From NCBI GenBank assembly GCA_023334545.1, contig JAADVB010000130.1, positions 1 to 50,992 of the forward strand: a stretch of 50,992 bases of DNA. Direction: 5' to 3'. This DNA is from Salisapilia sapeloensis (Eukaryota > Oomycota > Peronosporomycetes > Peronosporales > Salisapiliaceae). Of this stretch, positions 20,154 through 29,050 are shown one piece after another (positions within the stretch are counted from its first letter, which is position 1; each line of letters starts with the position of its first letter). The position numbers and the translations under genes were made by a program. A model generated the notes under the pieces. The model was given only the letters and a program-made list of their open reading frames with translations, was not told where the DNA came from and searched no databases.

Positions 20154-21628
20154 ATGGAAAGTGATGATGACTTCGAAGAGGAGCTGTCTGGCGCTTATCT
20201 AAATCTAGCCAGATCTCGTAAACGTGATCTCGAGCAAGATTCTGCACGTATGCATTTCTCTCTTTAACCCATTGTAACTAGAGATTGCATAAGGTTTACC
20301 TTCTTGCTTATTTCCATTGTTGATAGCTGTGAATTCGCAACAAAGCATTTTAAAATGGGCGCGAAAGTTTCCTGGTCCGATCCAGGAAGTCATGCAACGC
20401 CAGCCAAATATGACAGCAAGGTAAACCTTCAGTGAATATCTGATAATTCGTTATAAGACGCTTAATATCCTATCAGTACTACTGGCACTGCCGATACCGA
20501 CATACCGAGCTCCCACTTGAGCTCGCAAAGAGTACAGATTGCAACTGTATTTGATGATGGAGCGTGGGTCGACATGTGCAGTTACTTGAAGATCCCTACT
20601 AGCCGTGGAGAACTCTATGGTATCATCAGTTATCCAGAGCAATATCGACATTTGAGTAATGTTTAAACCATAGGTGGGGTGCGTATTAGCAGTTTAAAAA
20701 ACACAGTTTCGTACATCACAGAAGACGATCAATCAACACCAAAAGTTTCACAGGTACAAGAGGCAAAAGGTTTTTATCCACAATTCTGCTCACAGTCGTG
20801 TAGCTGCTCGTGCTCATAAAATCGATGCGATACGTTGAAGAAGCAATCACTGCAGTTTTCCATGTGTGCATGCCTCCATCCATCGTTTCTATTCAGTGAT
20901 TAAGGAGTGCAATATAGGATCCGACTGGAGAGATCGAAGGGTACTTACATCGACGATTGGTAGAACGCATCGGCTCTGCAATGATTGCAGGAGTTGGACT
21001 GATCCTAGAAGACGTTTCTGTTTTTACTCCGTCCGAGGACACAACTGTCTCTGGGCGAAGTAAAAGCTATTTAAACATCGTGGAACGAAACGTCCGACGT
21101 GTGTTCCTACCTTCTTCAGCTACAGGCGAATCAATCGTAGCTAGTTTTAACAAAGAAAAAGCTCAAATGGTAGCGTCAAAGACAGTGGATGCATCAGTTG
21201 AAGTCCAAAAGCAAGTAGAAGTGGAGCCTCGAACTCGTGTGCCGTCGGTTACCTTTGACACTCGAAGTACCAAGGCACCGACGCTACGAAATCAGTCTAC
21301 AGAGCTTAGTTTCTTTTCACAACGTCAAGTAGTACATCGTAATCCACCTGCAAACCCTAGCACTGGACTAGGCTCTGGGAAAAACAAGAAGAAGGCAAAG
21401 GAGCAAAATTGGAATTGGCATCTTTTGCTACAAAAGCCCGATGAGAACAAAAATAAGAACAAGGAGAGCCAAGTGAGCTTTCAAGAGGCAGAAAAGGGTA
21501 TAGACCATCGAACTGATGCTGAACAAAACTCAACCATGGGCAAGTCGCAAGGAGAAGTCAGCGTTGGCAGCATCCCTCAGCACTTATTAGACGAGGCAGA
21601 TCTTATAGAAGACGATGAGGACTGGTAA
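20154..21628 (+). CDS. HROB: HROB (C17orf53) homologue, OB-fold recombination factor
   Basis: Six exons (20154-20247, 20327-20420, 20477-20619, 20674-20753, 20804-20863, 20918-21628) give 393 residues. The core (about residues 130-225) reads VSQLLVLIKSMRYVEEAIT, then FHDPTGEIEGYLHRRLVER, then GLILEDVSVFTPS and SYLNIVERNVRRVFLP. This is the OB-fold of HROB/C17orf53 (DUF4539), with its DPTGE(I/M)xGxxHR signature. An upstream RKFPGP motif also matches the family. In animals HROB loads and activates the MCM8-MCM9 helicase in homologous recombination and crosslink repair. The C terminus has a KNKKKAKEQNWNW basic/aromatic stretch and an acidic end (EADLIEDDEDW). Confidence in the family is good; the exact exon ends rest on frame continuity. 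Confidence 0.8.
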
Positions 21629-22461
21629 TGATGTTAATATGATCCAGCTTATCAGCATGCTGCTATAGAAGCAATGCACTGCTACACTTTTGACATCTTG
21701 TTTGAGATCATAAGAGATTGCTAGTTTTATATTCGCAAGGAGAGTTAAGTAAAATGTCCAAGCCCGATATATTTTGGATTTCTCTGCATTTATCCATGGA
21801 ACTCCAAATGCGTCTTTGCTCTTTGAATAGATGCATACAAAATGATTACTATCCTCTTTCACACGTTGTTGCAACTGGACTTAAAGTCGCTAGTTATCAA
21901 TTGCTCTCCTCCCTGAGCTCTCCCAGTGTATCTGCCAGTCTAGTGAAGTACTTTGATAAAAATTGGAGAAGATACTTCCTTTACCATTATAGATTGACAC
22001 ACTGGGTGCATAATAGATGAGCCATCTGACTCGAAGTTTCAGTCTTCAGCTCATCCTGGACGCGGTCTCGACAAGGACGAAGTGAGGTATTTCTAAGCGT
22101 AGTGAAATAAAAGGATATTATAGTCCAATAAATCATTTACTTTTATTCCAATTCAGAATTCGATCACATAGAACATGACGAAAGTACCTTTACGACGGTA
22201 GAAAAATTTGTCGTAAAACAGAGGCATTATAACGTTTGTAGAATGAGATATGGTCACTTTAGTTATCTTAATTCCAAAGGTGTTGGAAATAGATGAGTAG
22301 ATACCGAAGTGAGATAAGACTCGAAGTGAAATTAAGATAAGACATATCTATCATGCCCATAGTCCATCTATAAACCAATCCACGGACAAGTTAGGTAAGT
22401 TTCCAGTGCTTGTTTCTAATAATTTCCTTTTCATAAGCTTTCATATTGACGACACATATAA
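21629..22461. other. 0.83-kb spacer with a possible transposase relic
   Basis: No confident gene. A plus-strand open frame (21718-22020) contains SASLVKYFDKNWRRYFLYHY ending in NR, reminiscent of the 'YF..NW....W..Y.R......NR' end of MULE/FAR1-like transposases. It has no catalytic part and stops early. A coding-like tail (DEPSDSKFQSSAHPGRGLDK) follows at about 22016-22090. The rest is AT-rich and featureless. Confidence 0.3.
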
Positions 22462-22884
22462 ATGGTGACCCAAAAGGAGGTCGATGACCGGCTTGGTTCG
22501 CTTCATGCCAAGCTTGAAGCGGAAGCAAAGGAATGGGAGGATGAAGAACGCCGGCTGTACGAATTCGAGGAAAGTTTGCTACGTGATACGGTTGGCGAAG
22601 GAAATATATTGATGGGATGGGGAGAGCCTCGGACTGCTGGCGTGCGCTTCCGGAACGCTGGCATTCGAAAGCGAAAGCGTGAACGACGTCAGCTTTCCCA
22701 TCCGAACGACCCTCTTCCAGAGGAAGCACCTACACCTGAAGAGCAGCTACGTATTGACAAGCATCGCTTGGCATCCTATTCATCCGTCACGTCTCCAGGC
22801 GAAGAAATTTTCCAGACGATTAGGAAGCGGCAGCAGGCACAAGAAACACAAAAGGATAGCAGTACTAAAAAGACCAAGCGATAA
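22462..22884 (+). CDS. EAF6: EAF6/MEAF6 subunit of NuA4-type histone acetyltransferase
   Basis: A 140-residue single-exon protein. The N-terminal helix (residues about 5-45) runs into LYEFEESLLRDTVGEGNILMGW, which matches the family signature (in human MEAF6 IYAFEGSYLEDT...GNIIRGW). A basic region (RKRKRERRQLSHP) and then SSVTSPGEEIF match the next conserved block (SKSSVTS). EAF6 is a small scaffold subunit of NuA4 and HBO1/MOZ acetyltransferase complexes that acetylate histones H4 and H3 in the nucleus. The C-terminal KKTKR is a likely nuclear signal. The ATG at 22462 follows AT-rich leader sequence and gives the usual short N terminus. Confidence 0.85.
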   Translation: MVTQKEVDDRLGSLHAKLEAEAKEWEDEERRLYEFEESLLRDTVGEGNILMGWGEPRTAGVRFRNAGIRKRKRERRQLSHPNDPLPEEAPTPEEQLRIDKHRLASYSSVTSPGEEIFQTIRKRQQAQETQKDSSTKKTKR

Positions 22885-23014
22885 TAAATCTACCAATTGT
22901 TCGTATGTGAAGTATATCAAGCATAAAATCGATAAGAAGATGTGCTCGGAAATGATGTCCATTCTTATTTGGGAACTGCTCCTATCAGACACAAAGGATC
23001 CTACTTGCAGCCTA

Positions 23015-24477
23015 TTAACATGTAAAGTACATGTACAGCTCTCCTACAATCGTCACAACGAGCCAGAAGAGCGCGACAGCGCTACTGCCAACGCCTAGAG
23101 CATCCGCAGCACTATTCACGATCGAGACACCCATGGAGCCGACCTTGATGGACGCTGCCCAGATCAAGTAGATGTACATAAGGTTCACCATCATCCCATT
23201 GAACGATCCTTCCGACCCGATCTCGTCCGGAACGTCCTCCGTGCATGCTTTCAAGAACACTCGACGTAGCGCGAGTCGGTTCAGATTCCGATTCCGACTC
23301 GGGTTGTCGCTCAAAGGCTTGTTTTCAAACTCTGGCAGATACCGCACGAGCGTGTGACCGTTCAAGGACCAAAGACGACCAGGAGGCCACAGCTCATATG
23401 CGCCATAGACCACTGCCGGGACGACGTTCTTCTGCGTTTCTTCACGCAAGTAGAATGGTCCTTTCTTAAAATCCTGAAGAAGACCGTCTTTGGATCGAGT
23501 GCCTTCCGGAGAGATAGAGACCGAGTTGCCGTGGTCGTTCATGGAGAGAGTGAGCTCTCGAAGGCTCTTGAGAGCGTTCTTACGATTCGATCGGTCGATA
23601 CCAACGTAGCCAAAGCCCCAACGAGCGCCCCATCCGAGGAACGGGATCATGAACAAAGACTTTTTCGCTGCAAACTACTCGAACGGTTAGATAATTGGCA
23701 TGGAAGAGTCTTCTAAGTGGTAAAAACGTACTTTTAGAGCTGTCGGGGATGTTCCGTTGACGATGAAGCCATCCAAGTTGGATGCATGACTAGCTAGATG
23801 GTAAGTGTGTGCCTTCCATCGATTTGTAGAGATAAATTGTACCTGAACATGCAGACGACCGAGTCTTTCATGTCTGTCAAATGCTCCAAACCTTCTGCTT
23901 TAGCATCTGATCCACTCACTTTCGATACCAAGTTGGCTACGAGCCACTGGAAGCAAAAGTTAGTTCCTATTTAAAACGAAATTGATTAAAGGATCATTCG
24001 TACCGCAACGATGTCCATTGGGAGGTAGTTCTTGGGCACACCAGCTCTTCGTAGCATCGGGTCGAGCAGCTTGATCGGGACGATGAAGCAGACGGCGCTG
24101 AACCAGCCAACGAGGAGCAGCATGCACGTGGCAGCTCTCGCGAGCATGAGTGCAAGAGTTAGTGGTGTGTGGGAAGCGGGGGCCACCTCGAGCTTGAGCA
24201 GCTTGCGTACATCATCCAGCTGCTTCTGAGCCTTTTGCATGGCTGGTGCAGTCAGCCACTCGGATTCGAGTTCATGCTCGTTCATTTTCTCTTCCAGCTC
24301 GATCCGAAGAAGCTCGCTGTCATGGTACAGAATTTTCCTCGCTTGGTTACGCCTCGCCCTCGAAGGGAGCGCATCGGCTTTCTCAAGTTCACCAGGGATA
24401 CGGTCCTGGATCTCCTTTAAGCGTTTGTCAAAGTCGATGGACTCGACGATACTCTCGGGCGTCATACTCGACGTCAT
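23015..24477 (-). CDS. PlsC-family lysophospholipid acyltransferase (AGPAT-like)
   Basis: Four exons: 24004-24477, 23843-23946, about 23728-23789, about 23015-23667, giving about 430 residues. The last junction has two in-frame options (donor GTACGT with acceptor at 23660, or donor at 23727 with acceptor at 23668); the second keeps a KKSLFMIPFLGW start typical of the family. The catalytic HX4D motif is HASNLDGF. The second block is FPEGTR-like (SPEGTRS). A helical N-terminal region of about 110 residues precedes a membrane segment (LALMLARAATCMLLLVGWF), and two or more C-terminal hydrophobic segments follow. The family transfers acyl chains from acyl-CoA to lysophosphatidate or lysophospholipid in the ER. 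Which lysolipid is used cannot be told. Confidence 0.85.
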
Positions 24478-24647
24478 CCTCCCGTCGCGATTCTCCGCTT
24501 TTGCTTGTCAACGGTCCACGCGTGGATTATGGGACGTATGGTAGAAAAAGGCCTTTTTTCTGAGAATAGCGCCTGATGCGAGAAACAGATGACAAATACT
24601 GAAGTAGACAAAAGGTGTCAAGAACCACTTTGGATGTGTACGCTACA

Positions 24648-25568
24648 CTACAGCTTGGAGACTTGCGACTGAACTCGAGATGTGGAAACTTGGGCGATCC
24701 ATGGCGTCAATGCTTCCCCCAATTCCTTCGCTTTCGTTTTCTGAATGTTGTGTCCGCCGTCTTGGAAAATGATTCGAGGTCCACCAGTGATATTAGTCTC
24801 AACTACGGCCTGGCATATGGCACTTTCGATCAATTCGTCGTCGGTCGACCAAGCAAAGAAGGCAGGAACCTCTCGTAGATACGCCAAGTCTTTCGCAAAT
24901 TTTTGAAAGTCTACTTTACTTCCGCGCATGATGCCAGCAACGTAATATGACTGGTCATAGCGAGGTGAAAACCCAACCAAGTCCACGAGCATCTTCTTAC
25001 TTGCCCAGCGAGCACTCGCTTCTACCACCGGTAGCTTGGATCTTGTTAAAGCAGCGAGAACAAGGATCATGTGTGGGGAAGCTGCCTGGTGTGGCTTTAA
25101 TCCAGCAGGTGCGAGCATGATTAATCCCTTTATATTGACCCTTTGCTCTCGAAGTGCGATGGCAGAGATATGAACCAGTGTGTGGCTTCCAAGAGAATGA
25201 CTGAGCATGAAGACTTCTTCTTCCGGAGAGCAAATTCGTTCGAGGGCATCCACTGCTAGCTCAGAGCTGCGGATCATGCCACAGAGATCATAAAAATCGT
25301 TGTCACCTAGAGGCTTTGAACGTCCAAAGCCAGGTAGGTTGAGTCCAATCACTCGCACAGACTTTTGCAGGTAAGGAATAAGGTAGCGAAAGTCATGATA
25401 CACGCCTGGGTTGCCATGAATAAGTACCACCGTAGGCGTTTTGCCCATGTCGATCTCGGGACCAACATCTAGATATTCTATCTGAGCTATACCAGGTATC
25501 TCGACCAGCTTTGGCTCAGGTAGCTTGATAGATGCAGCACGCTCTGCGTTTTTCGTAGTACTTGTCAT
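24648..25568 (-). CDS. Alpha/beta-hydrolase fold enzyme
   Basis: A 306-residue single-exon protein. The oxyanion-hole motif HGNPG is at residues 51-55. The nucleophile elbow is LSHSLGSHT with Ser125, in place of the common GHSxG. The acid is most likely Asp243/244 in AWSTDDELI and the base His273 in DGGHNIQ. Family proteins hydrolyse esters, epoxides or amides; NPGVYHDFRYLIPYL and GLNLPGFGRS resemble soluble epoxide-hydrolase/MEST-like members. There is no signal peptide, so a cytosolic or membrane-associated location is likely. Substrate unknown. Confidence 0.88.
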   Translation of the reverse strand: MTSTTKNAERAASIKLPEPKLVEIPGIAQIEYLDVGPEIDMGKTPTVVLIHGNPGVYHDFRYLIPYLQKSVRVIGLNLPGFGRSKPLGDNDFYDLCGMIRSSELAVDALERICSPEEEVFMLSHSLGSHTLVHISAIALREQRVNIKGLIMLAPAGLKPHQAASPHMILVLAALTRSKLPVVEASARWASKKMLVDLVGFSPRYDQSYYVAGIMRGSKVDFQKFAKDLAYLREVPAFFAWSTDDELIESAICQAVVETNITGGPRIIFQDGGHNIQKTKAKELGEALTPWIAQVSTSRVQSQVSKL

Positions 25569-26137
25569 TGTGTAGATGTGAGCGGATTCTGAGGGAAAAG
25601 CTTTAGCGATACGTATACAAGTCCGACTTGCAAATCGTGTGCTAAATATACTATCTATTAGATTCTGATTATAATGTTTACGTCTTTGTCAGTTTGTACC
25701 CATGAGATGGGTACAAGCGAGAGAGCTCTCGGCTTCTATTGATGCTTTGCAGCAATACCTTGCAATTAAACTATGTAAAGCAAGCAATTATTTATGCAGT
25801 TAAAGTGCTTTGCGTCCACCAGATTTCTTTACATGCTGCCGAGACACTCACGCGTCATTTGCATGATGGAAATACTTTCAGTTACTTGTTGTACGATTGA
25901 TTTGAGTTTCCATCTCAATCCAATCTTCAGCTCCACCTACGCAAGAATATAACTTTTAAATACAACTATGAGTTCAATATTTCCACCTTCATTTTCTCGA
26001 TTTGTCTAGTATTATGGCTTCCATAGGCTACTCAAGGCACGAAGTAATCGAAAGCGAAGCATTTAATTTGTGGTGTAAAGTCAGGTTGATTGTATGATCG
26101 GGTACAATGTCTCCATAACAGGATACTTCTCAGGGAT
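25569..26137. other. Intergenic region with one perfect hairpin
   Basis: It holds the upstream region of the hydrolase gene and the 3' flank of the AP2-like gene. No gene is seen apart from an inverted repeat listed separately. Confidence 0.5.
25694..25716. repeat. Perfect 10-bp inverted repeat with 3-nt loop
   Basis: Arms TTGTACCCAT and ATGGGTACAA are exact reverse complements separated by GAG. It sits about 125 bp upstream of the hydrolase start codon. It could be a palindromic factor-binding site or an RNA hairpin in the 5' leader; nothing else distinguishes the two. Confidence 0.85.
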
Positions 26138-26875
26138 CTAACCTCTGGGTGTTGTTATTTTGTTAAAGGCATTTTCACATGCTGCAGTAGCTGCCTCCTT
26201 TGTCTTATATCGGCCCAAGTACAAAGAAGTCTTCTGATCGGGCAAATTGAGTTTCGCCACGTACTGCTTTTTTCGATTCTGATTAATCGAATACAAGGGT
26301 CTGTCGCTCGGATCGTGGGAGCTAGATGAAGTGCTTTCCAACGACTCATACTCGCTTCGACTGCTCGTCAAGCTTCGAGCAAACGCACTCGCCGAACCTC
26401 TTGATGCGTCAAAACTCCTAGCGCTATCAATGCCTCCACTTTCAAGGCGATATACGCCGTTGTCATCCTCTTCTCCACTCTCTATATCTCCACCAGTTGC
26501 AATGACACGGCGCTCAAGAGGTCTTTGTGAGCGATATTTTCGCCATAAACGCTTTTGACCGAGTGCACCAAGTTTGGGATTCGTAAATATCGAAAATCGT
26601 TCTGCTTGAGCATCCAAATCGTGTTGATTTGACGATGTCTCTCGAGCTGAATTTATTCCAAATGGGTGCTTCCACGCAAATGCATTACCATGCTCTACAG
26701 TTGAGCTCTTCTGCTGTAGAGGCAGGCAATTCTGCGGTAGTTTCATAGCACTTTCGATGTCGTCATCCTGTGCTTTAAGTTGGTTTCCATGCTGTTCATC
26801 TCGGTCACCAGTGCTATTACTTCGAACCATCGAAGCTGAAGAGAATTTACTCGTTAACTTGGTAGAGCGATCCAT
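26138..26875 (-). CDS. Protein with a C-terminal AP2/ERF-like DNA-binding domain
   Basis: 245 residues from the first in-frame ATG at 26875. The C-terminal 55 residues read RKKQYVAKLNLPDQKTSLY then LGRYKTKEAATAACENAFNK. This matches the AP2 pattern of a three-stranded sheet (W/Y-x-A-x-I) followed by LGxFxTxEEAAxAYxxA. The rest is Ser-rich and acidic with several basic clusters. AP2-like domains occur in stramenopiles and other protists, where most are uncharacterised, and they bind DNA in plants and apicomplexans. The domain ends within a few residues of the stop, as a single-domain factor would. An additional upstream exon cannot be excluded because a splice-like AG lies just before the ATG. 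Confidence 0.65.
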   Translation of the reverse strand: MDRSTKLTSKFSSASMVRSNSTGDRDEQHGNQLKAQDDDIESAMKLPQNCLPLQQKSSTVEHGNAFAWKHPFGINSARETSSNQHDLDAQAERFSIFTNPKLGALGQKRLWRKYRSQRPLERRVIATGGDIESGEEDDNGVYRLESGGIDSARSFDASRGSASAFARSLTSSRSEYESLESTSSSSHDPSDRPLYSINQNRKKQYVAKLNLPDQKTSLYLGRYKTKEAATAACENAFNKITTPRG

Positions 26876-27147
26876 ACCTGACTCCCGGCGTATCAATCCA
26901 ATCGCTCGTCGAATACAACCCAAGTTTCCATAAATAGAACATCGATAGAATAGCTGAGTTTTTGCGTTGGTTTATTTTTACAAGATTTATTATTTTTCTT
27001 AGTGATGACATACCGACGTGTCATCCAGATCTTCTTATGTAGTGAAGTAAATTGGTGGAATGCAGCCTCTGTTCCTTTGTCGTTTTCATGCATTTTCGTC
27101 TTGCACTCTCGTTTCCGACAATTTAAGGAATCACATTTGTTCTTAGC

Positions 27148-28788
27148 TTAAAGTTCCTCCAGATCCATGGCGGTGTCATGATAGCGGACGGTCGAACCAG
27201 CAGGTGATGCGCTTCCGTCTTTTGGTTTGGATCTGCCGAACTTGACCCTCGTGGGCATCATGAGAGTTTCCGAAGGGGAATTAACAGTAGTCGCACGTAT
27301 ATCTATGGGCGAGGCTGGTTGAGACAGATCTGCCACGTGCATCTTGCCGTAAACGTTAGTCGTATTCGTCTTGTAGTACTGCTTCAGGAAATTGGATGCC
27401 GTAGTGACACTGGGTTGATTGCTGCGCCATGACCGTCTCGATCCCGTAGAGTCGGAAAGGTTGCTTTTTTGCTCCATCGACTCGGGGGTTACTCCTGAGC
27501 CCCCTTGCTTCCTCGTCGAAGAACTTAACGCTCCCATACTTGACTGAGTGAAATTTGATTGCTTCTTGGACTTTTTAAATAGCGTTCGTGTTGGTGCTAT
27601 CAGTTCACGGCCCTTCGACTTGGGTTCTTTCGGAGATGTCATGTTCGTTGTTTTGGCAGTTTCCACCTCGGATGTGCTTTGCGATCGGAAGAGCTTTGCG
27701 ATACCTCCAGTAGAGAACGTTGAGCTGATGCTGTACTTCTTAACTGGAGTTTTGTCACCACTGCTGACAGGACTGGGACTCTCTTTGGCACTCTTGCTGC
27801 TGTTAGAGCTCTTCCCGTTCATGTCATGCAGGCAATGCGTGCATATCCGCTTGTCTTTTTTACCTTCACCAAACACTTCAACCTTTACGACTTCATGACA
27901 GCCACGGCACACGACGCAGCCACAGACGCTGCAGTTATACTTGTCGGATTTCGTCATTGTAGCTGCGAGAGATACCGACTTGAATGGAATTTCGCATCGC
28001 TGACATTCGTTTTTCGATCGAGTAGGTGTCATCTGCTCTCGAGGAATAAGGTCTTGCGAATTAATTTGACGATGGCGAAAGTGAGCGCATATACGTCCGA
28101 CGACGCTTCCTAGGGCTGGCATTAATAGCCTATAGCCGATGTTCGGTAGCGCTCCACCCGGTTCGACATTCACGATGTAAGCAACACGCGTAACAGCGCC
28201 CACTTGACCGCTGTTGTAGACATAGTAACCTGAGCAATGGAAGCGGCTTCGAGTGTTGTTGTGAGGTATTTCTGGATGTGGAAGTCTAGGATCGTCGAGT
28301 GAGTCCCAGACACAATAGCCAAACGTAGCTCCGTTAGCTGTCTGCTTCACATTCGTTGCAACAGTGACGTATGCATCTCGATTCGACCGTAGTAACTTGG
28401 GTGATTTAAAAGACGTGTAGCGCACATAGACCGATCGATGCGGTTCTGCCTCCGTTGGGCTAATCAAGACGGACCCGAGGCGAGCGTCAAGGAGTTTCTT
28501 TCCATACACAATCTTGCAGCCTCTGTGGAACTGGACCTCATTCTCCACGGTGAATAGATCGATGACGCTTTCGACCGATGCAGACGTGTGGCCGACGAAG
28601 CAGAAGCGAAGTTCACTGCTCTTTCGAGGTGTCGGATCCGAGTAATAAGACACTCCGTTCTTCCTCATGACTGATTCCCACGGCTCGATGCTCTTTTCAT
28701 TCGGCACTTTCATCTTCAGAAATTGGTTTTCGGCTTCATTGATCTGGCTAAGCACGATATCTCGTTGCTTTGTACTGAGACCTGCCAT
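27148..28788 (-). CDS. START-like plus FYVE-type zinc-finger protein of the oomycete type
   Basis: 546 residues, single exon. Residues about 30-245 form a START/Bet v1-like lipid-binding domain, the standard partner of FYVE in oomycetes. Residues 262-319 are a FYVE-type finger: the eight cysteines at 262, 265, 286, 289, 294, 297, 316 and 319 have canonical spacing, and RICTHC matches the RVC motif. It lacks the WxxD and the basic R(R/K)HHCR that bind PI3P; the site reads KYNCSVCGCVVCRGC. The remaining ~220 residues are Ser/Thr-rich and basic, likely disordered and phosphorylated. Family members are thought to link membranes to signalling; here PI3P binding is doubtful. Confidence 0.85.
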   Translation of the reverse strand: MAGLSTKQRDIVLSQINEAENQFLKMKVPNEKSIEPWESVMRKNGVSYYSDPTPRKSSELRFCFVGHTSASVESVIDLFTVENEVQFHRGCKIVYGKKLLDARLGSVLISPTEAEPHRSVYVRYTSFKSPKLLRSNRDAYVTVATNVKQTANGATFGYCVWDSLDDPRLPHPEIPHNNTRSRFHCSGYYVYNSGQVGAVTRVAYIVNVEPGGALPNIGYRLLMPALGSVVGRICAHFRHRQINSQDLIPREQMTPTRSKNECQRCEIPFKSVSLAATMTKSDKYNCSVCGCVVCRGCHEVVKVEVFGEGKKDKRICTHCLHDMNGKSSNSSKSAKESPSPVSSGDKTPVKKYSISSTFSTGGIAKLFRSQSTSEVETAKTTNMTSPKEPKSKGRELIAPTRTLFKKSKKQSNFTQSSMGALSSSTRKQGGSGVTPESMEQKSNLSDSTGSRRSWRSNQPSVTTASNFLKQYYKTNTTNVYGKMHVADLSQPASPIDIRATTVNSPSETLMMPTRVKFGRSKPKDGSASPAGSTVRYHDTAMDLEEL

Positions 28789-29050
28789 GACAAGGTCTAT
28801 TGTTCGTTCGCGTAGGCGGCGCGCGAGCTTTCGCTAGACAGAAGGGAAAAAGCAAAAGTGAGGTCTGCAAATCAATCGTTACAGTAAAAGAGCGAGCTCT
28901 GAGATACAGTTCGCATCCATCTGGTCAGCGAAGGGATATTTTGGCCGATATCATTCCCAAGTGACAAAGCTGACTAGATGTCAATCACGCGAAGTGGACA
29001 CTTGTCGTATCCTGAAGCGTCGAACATATTGAAGTCACCATGGCGTGTCA

